Source: Nigrospora sphaerica (lineage: Eukaryota; Ascomycota; Sordariomycetes; Amphisphaeriales; Apiosporaceae). Taken from it: DNA of 64,000 nucleotides. Positions 58,801 to 64,000 of the stretch are shown here, piece by piece; position 1 is the stretch's first letter, and every line of letters begins with the position of its first letter. The translations under genes and the position numbers were made by a program. The stretch spans positions 1,612,001 through 1,676,000 of the forward strand of contig JAGVVL010000013.1 in NCBI GenBank assembly GCA_018287875.1, written 5' to 3'. Below the pieces are notes generated by a model. The model searched no databases. It was not told the origin of the DNA and worked only from the letters and a program-made list of their open reading frames with translations.

Positions 58801-61560
58801 TCCTCTACTGCTGGTAGCGGAAGCCGCGCCAACTGTGGTTTTTCCTCCGTCCACCTGCGTGAGCATCCGGATGCCCCAGAGCAGGTACACGAGGGGTCCA
58901 TATGGCGGCCGCGTGCGAAGGGGGAAAGTGGCCCGAAGCAGGACCATGTCCTTGGTGAGGCCCCGGGGTGCGTTGTTCAAGTGTGCCGGCTACCCCAGAC
59001 TACCCCGAGCATTTCCCCGGCTCCTCCCCAACGTGGAGAAAGGGTCAATTCATCCAGGGCTTGGCGATCGCACGGGACATGCCGGTCTGCTCGTATGTGG
59101 AAGGACCGCCGTCGTTCAGCCGTGCTGCCGCAGCCGGAGCGAACGGTGATGGCCGCCCGGCCGCCAGCGACGCACGGCACAGTCGACCGTAGCGCCAACG
59201 TGGCCGGGACCGGCGGCGCGGCGGCACATGGGGGCGTTTGCAGTGGTGTGCGGCTTTTCCTGTCCGCCCAGGCGAGAGAGGGTCACAGCAGAGACACGGC
59301 CAGAGCGGGCGGCGATGATCAGGGGTGCGTGCGGCTGGCCAAGTAAGCAGAGGGCCAAGAAAAGCCAGAAAGCCAAGCAGCCAAGGAACAGGGGAGGAGG
59401 CGGCCGAGGGTTCAAACAGGAGGGGGAAGGGGCGGACCCATGGTCTCCTCCTGCCCTCCTCGACCTCGCCGGATGGAGGGGCATGGGAGTCGAGGAGACC
59501 CCGTGTAGGCCGTCATGCAGCTTGTGCCGGCCGGGAGGGGCTCGACGTCCAATCAGATGGGGGTTCTCCAGACCGGACTTGGCTGCCCTCGTACGTCGTA
59601 CGTCGCACTGCGTAGTCGTGCGACCGTATTGGGTATCCCGTAACTTGAGCGTGGGCTCGCGTGGGGATGGACTCTGGAGAGCAGCAGTAGTCGAAGCTGC
59701 AAAAAGTCGGGATGGATCCTCCAACCCCTCCATCGAGTTCGGGGTTGGGCTGATTAGTGGGGGTTCCAGCTGCCACTGATACCGGCTGCATGTGCAGGTG
59801 GGTGGAGGTTTCTTATGGCGCTTGACGTCACTCGACTGGGCGGTCCATTATTCCATCCTCCGACCTACTCGGTACGTGATTGGCGTAGTGGCCGACGGGG
59901 CCGATGTAGGGCCCTTCATTGGGCGATGCTGGGCCTGGGGCCGGATTCCTGATCAGTGATCGATCATGGCGCGCCTCGTCGCCCTTGGGCCAGGGCCGCG
60001 CGCCAGCACCACAACAGCACCACAGCAGCCGGGCCAGGATCAGGATGCGGTGGACGCTAGGCAAACGCTGGCCGAGAGGACAACTGGCGGCGGGCCGTAT
60101 GGCTTTTTGAGATGGAGAGGCTGCGACCAAACCAGCTACCATGAGATCGATCCCATGGCCTGAACCCGCTGTTCGGGCGCCTGCCCGAGCGCTCCAGGTA
60201 GAGTGGGCAGTACGATGGAAGTAGAGGCCTGCTCCTTTTCCCCGCTGAAAACCGCGTCCCCACGCCGGCACGGCCTTGGGCCCGAACAACAATTCGATCC
60301 GATCCAAGCGTACATTCGGCCGTACTCCCCATGGCATTTCTGGCCGATCCAATTGTCCAAGTCGTCATCGCGGGTCGCCTACGTCGAAGAAAAAAAAACC
60401 TCGCGTCCCCGGCCCGCGTAGCAACACACACAACCGTCGGTCAGGCCCAGGACCCCTGCGCGGCCGAGCCAGCCAGGAACAAAGGCAAACCTTCGTAGGG
60501 CCTCCCCTATCCATGCGCCGAGCAGGCCGCCAAGCCTGCAGGCTGAACCACTCACACCCTAAGCCGCGCGCGCCTGGCGGGCTATGCTGTCATCCCACAG
60601 CCCCTGGGAGCCGAGTCATTCTCTAGCAGGCCCGGCTATGCCCAGCGGTGCATTCAGGGACGAATACTTGTCGGAACCTCGACCGCCCAGTGTACCGATT
60701 AGCGAGTCGCTAGACGGTCAGCGGGCGGATAGGCAGGCCGGCCCAACTCGGCCAATCACCGCCCGCCTCGGCGCCCCTTGCCTATACCAACCCGCGAGGC
60801 CTTGGGTACCCAGTACACCTGCGAGGGCGCCCGCGGCCACGCTGTACCGCGGCCCCTGGTCTGCCGGTACTGCCCTGATTGCTGCTGTTTCCCGTGCGCT
60901 CTCTTCGCCCTCGCCAACCTGCCCGTGAAGACCCTGAAGCCACGACTGGGCTCGATGGCCGGCCCTGGCCAACCTGTCACCATTCCCCATCGCGCCTCTG
61001 CCTGCGGTGCGGCCGCGTCCGAGACGCAGCAGGGCCCGCTCATCCCTGCCTTGTCTGATACGGAATACGTACGTGGGCTTCCATGGACATGTAGCTTCCA
61101 TGATACACGCTGACGCCGCAACCTTGCGAGAAGAGGTACCTGACAAGTTGATATGCATGCCTACACCACACGCCGAATCAGACTCCACCGCGGTTCCACG
61201 CTGGTGACATGGAGCCTGGACTGACAATTACCTGATCTCACTTCTCTCCTACTATCCACAGTGACTACATGGACTTCCCATTACACACGCCCTCCCCACA
61301 CGTACCGTGATACCCACCGGCTTCCGCTATTTCTGCCTCTTAACGACGGTGCGAATGATATATAATGGAGTCTCCCCGGACACCTCATGGAGATTCCCCT
61401 CTCCCATTCTCCAGTCAGTCCCGTCCCCTTCTCCATAACTCGACCAGCAGTGTCGTGTCGAATGCCAGTCTAAGACAGCATCCCCCGCCTACCCAACGCT
61501 TTTTTGCTTTTCCCCACGCGTGTCGAGTTCGTTCATTACCAAACTCCCATCCTCTCCATC
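52810..61560. other. Gene-poor 8.7 kb with simple repeats
   Basis: No convincing gene is found. Open frames are many on both strands but rich in Arg, Pro, Gly and Ser, overlapping, and without motifs, as expected for GC-rich non-coding DNA. Simple features are (AAC)n near 53491-53518, poly-G and poly-C runs, TACCTA inverted repeats at 54436-54517, a CT-rich run near 55710-55735, poly-A near 56388-56398 and (CCA)n near 58083-58102. A T-loop-like GGTTCGATTCC at 55088 lacks a full cloverleaf. A TATATAA-like box around 61358 belongs to the next gene. Confidence 0.5.
54436..54517. repeat. Cluster of TACCTA-type inverted repeats and a 12-bp palindrome
   Basis: CTGCGTACGCAG at 54444-54455 is a perfect 12-bp palindrome flanked by ACCTACCTA and AGGT. 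A few bases on, CCTACCC (54474-54480) and GGGTAGG (54505-54511) are perfect reverse complements separated by 24 bases. Several nested hairpins could form. The base words match those at 19871-19909. Confidence 0.6.
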
Positions 61561-63008
61561 ATGTCTCCCCCGGCCGACCAGCACTACAAGCCCTCGCTCC
61601 ACCGAGGCAGCTTCGCCGCCGAGCTCGAGGGCGCCCGTGAAGAGCTCCGGGAGCAGGTCGAGCGCACCTCTTCATCCTCATCGGCCGCCTCGGACGCCTC
61701 GGCGCCCGCCCTGAGCCCCTCGCACAGCGCCACGCCGGACACCCCCACGACGGAGCCGGCCTCGCCCGGTGGAGACCTGGTGGCCGACAGCTTCGCCTTC
61801 GCCTTCGACATCGATGGTGTTCTCATCCGTGGCGGCCGGGCCATCCCCGAGGCCGTCGAGGCCATGAAGGTCCTGAACGGCCAGAATGAATACGGCATCA
61901 AGATGTAAGCATTCCCCCCCCTGCCGACGTCCGGCCGCCTCTTCAGGCCGAAGCTGACGGGTGGCGCAGTCCGTACATCTTCTTGACCAACGGCGGCGGC
62001 AAGTCGGAAGCTGAAAGATGCGCCGACCTGTCGCGCCAGATGGAGATTGACATCTCGCCGGCCCAGTTCATCTGCGGCCACACGCCCATGTCGGAGATGG
62101 CAACCAAGTACGGCACCGTGCTGGTGGTGGGCGGCGAGGGCGAGAAGTGCCGGCAGGTGGCCGAGGCGTACGGCTTCAAGGACGTGGTGACGCCCGGCGA
62201 CATCATCAAGCACAACAGCGCGACGACGCCCTTCCGCAAGCTGACGGCCGAGGAGCTGGCCAACTCGCGGCAGCGCGACTTTGACAACTGCACCATCGAG
62301 GCCGTCTTCGTCTTCGCCGACTCGCGCGACTGGGCGGGCGACCTGCAGATCATCCTCGACGTGGCCATGTCCAAGGGCGGCCGGCTCGGCACGCTGTCGG
62401 AGACGTTCGACGAGGGCCCGCCCATCTACTTCTCGCACAGCGACGTGCTCTGGTCGGCGGCGCACAACGACCCGCGCCTCGGCATGGGCGCGCTCCGCGG
62501 CATCGTCGAGTACACGTTCAAGGAGGTGACCAAGGGCAAGACGTTGACGACGCACGCCTTTGGCAAGCCGCAGATCGGCACCTTTGAGTTCGCGACGCGC
62601 CTGCTGCAGCGCTGGCGCAAGAACGCGCACAACCTCGACACGCCGCCCGAGACGGTCTACTTCGTCGGCGACACGCCCGAGAGCGACATCCGCGGCACCA
62701 ACCAGTACAACCAGCAGGCGCAGAACGACTGGTACTCGATCCTCGTGCGCACCGGCATCTACCAGGATGGCACCGAGCCGGCCTACAAGCCGCGCACGAC
62801 GGTCGACAACGTGCTCGAGGCCGTCCGCTTCGGCCTGCGCCGCGAGATGGAGCGTCGCGAGCGCAAGCAGCTGTCGGAGAGCCACAAGAACACGACGGCC
62901 GGCGAGCCCCGCATGCACATCACCGACCTGCCCAACTGGCTGCTCGACAGCACCGAGTGTGCCGTCTTGAGCCCCTCGGAGGAGCGCGCCCTCGAGCTCA
63001 CCGCTTGA
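61561..63008 (+). CDS. HAD-superfamily phosphatase, CECR5/YKR070W-like (subfamily IIA)
   Basis: The exons 61561-61904 and 61970-63008 flank a 65-nt intron (donor GTAAGC, acceptor CAG) and encode 460 aa. HAD motif I is FAFDIDGVLIRGG with the catalytic Asp pair at residues 83 and 85. Motif II is FLTNGGG (about 119-125, across the splice site). Motif III/IV is VGDTPESDIRG near 347-356. The cap with GHTPM and the FGKPQIGTFEFA segment match the HAD-IIA branch that includes human CECR5 and yeast YKR070W, where mitochondrial location is reported but the substrate is not settled. The N-terminal 75 residues are Ser/Pro/Glu-rich with no clear presequence. The start at 61561 (after CCATC) is chosen over the in-frame 61504 codon because the leader there looks non-coding. 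Confidence 0.9.
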
Positions 63009-64000
63009 AGCCGTCGCTCTTTCTCTCCCCTGTTTTTCACGTCATGGAACGCGTCCCCACGATGTTATGACTTTGTCGGTCCGCCCCCCCACCGTTTCGA
63101 ATCGTCCTTCTATTTTATTACTCCTTTTTGCCCTTATTTCATCACTTGATACCACGATATATTCTCTCCACCCACTTCTTTTCTCCCACTTCCCTCCTCC
63201 CCAGCTCTCGACCTATTATAGATGATACCAGACACATCATTCTTACACATAGATGGGAAGGGAATCCTGGCCCGCCGTGTTGGGTCTCGTTCGTTTTTAC
63301 GCATTTGGACCGGCGCCTCTCGTCCTTCTCCCTCTCCGTGGGCAAGGCCTCCCTTCGTGCTCCGTGGGCTCGCCTTTCAGTAATCCCCTCCCACCTTTGC
63401 GGAGGGGAAAAGACGACGCACGCACGGCGCGGCGGAAGGAGCCTTCCCCCACGGGACAGCACCAGTTGGGCACTTTTCATTGGGCGGCGTTGGTTTACAC
63501 CGTGGCTGATTTTGTTCTTGTTTTTGTCCGTGTCCGTCACCGGGAAAAGTGGCGGGTCTCGCGCACACGGGAGGGTGTTTTCGGTTTCTGTCGGAAGGAA
63601 AACAAAAAAAAGAATGCTGTCCGTCCCCCTGGACACGTTGGTCGGGAATTCGCCCGCCAGCGTAGGTAGCTAGTTACAGAATCCAATACTGCGTTTCTCC
63701 CACTCCCTCTGGCCTGGTGCTTTCCGCCCCCGTCCCTGACGTTGTCTCGGCTTCGCCTGCGCATCGTGCTACCCGATGACGTCCGCCGCGATTCCCCCAC
63801 CAATGTTTGCATAGCCATCTGTGACGTTTTGCTTCTTTTTATACACCACCCGCGCCCTCGCCCTTGTAACTTACCCGTCTCGCGCCCCGTGTCTTCTTTC
63901 CCCGGACTGAAGGGGGAAGGCGAGCGTGTAACGTCGTCGGGCTCTCTCGCCCGCCTCTGGACGACTCGCCCAGGTCCCGTAAACACGCATCGAACCGCCA
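63009..64000. other. 3' flank and intergenic DNA
   Basis: T- and C-rich 3' region of the HAD gene, followed by DNA with overlapping motif-free frames on both strands. No gene is supported before the window ends. Confidence 0.5.

Noticed and set aside
61584..62918. 444-codon minus-strand frame opposite the HAD phosphatase
   Set aside because: Antisense shadow of a conserved, GC-rich gene.
1..64000. Secondary-metabolite cluster or CRISPR-like array
   Set aside because: No polyketide synthase, NRPS, terpene synthase or P450 was seen, and no direct repeats with regular unique spacers occur.

Overview
The window is nuclear DNA of a filamentous ascomycete (Pezizomycotina; I would guess Sordariomycetes, but nothing here fixes the genus). 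The reasons are short spliceosomal introns (mostly 52-123 nt) with GTAAGT-like donors and YAG acceptors, GC-rich third positions, a Gcn1 of exactly the yeast length, an intron-containing tRNA-Ile, a fungal cyanovirin-N lectin, secreted hydrolases and a cysteine-rich secreted protein, and remnants of a Copia-type retroelement and of an ankyrin/STAND-type gene.

Layout. 1-4.8 kb: accessory DNA with a frameshifted Copia-like gag relic and an unrecognised 454-aa coiled-coil protein with a PPxY motif. 4.8-8.9 kb: a soluble fumarate reductase and a Ser/Pro-repeat, probably GPI-anchored wall protein. 8.9-14.6 kb: relics on the minus strand (an unidentified fragment and a decayed ankyrin/STAND-like gene) around a spliced, cysteine-rich secreted protein. 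15-21.6 kb: an alpha/beta hydrolase, a three-exon cyanovirin-N homologue with a 24-nt microexon, and a GNAT acetyltransferase. 22-36 kb: a gene-dense core with GCN1 (minus) head-to-head with a DHX29-like DExH RNA helicase (plus). 37-41.5 kb: a secreted alpha/beta hydrolase that lacks its nucleophile serine, an 11-bp minisatellite and a small CxxC protein. 45-52.8 kb: ribosomal protein eL19 with a start codon split by an intron, tRNA-Ile(AAU), a gene-poor stretch, then mitochondrial serine hydroxymethyltransferase. 52.8-61.5 kb: about 8.7 kb without a convincing gene, rich in simple repeats and TACCTA-type inverted repeats. 61.5-63 kb: a HAD-family (CECR5/YKR070W-like) phosphatase.

The genes do not form a biosynthetic cluster. 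The only functional grouping is translation: Gcn1 (general amino acid control), the DHX29-like helicase (initiation on structured leaders), eL19 and tRNA-Ile lie within about 25 kb, and Gcn1 and the helicase share a divergent promoter region. Fumarate reductase and SHMT are housekeeping redox and one-carbon enzymes. I saw no CRISPR array, operon or clear novel multi-gene system. The most unusual objects are the serine-less secreted hydrolase, the decayed ankyrin/STAND-like gene, the eL19 start codon split by an intron, and the in-frame CTG-repeat segment in SHMT. Exon boundaries were read by eye from splice consensus and reading-frame continuity; no alignment or transcript data were available.
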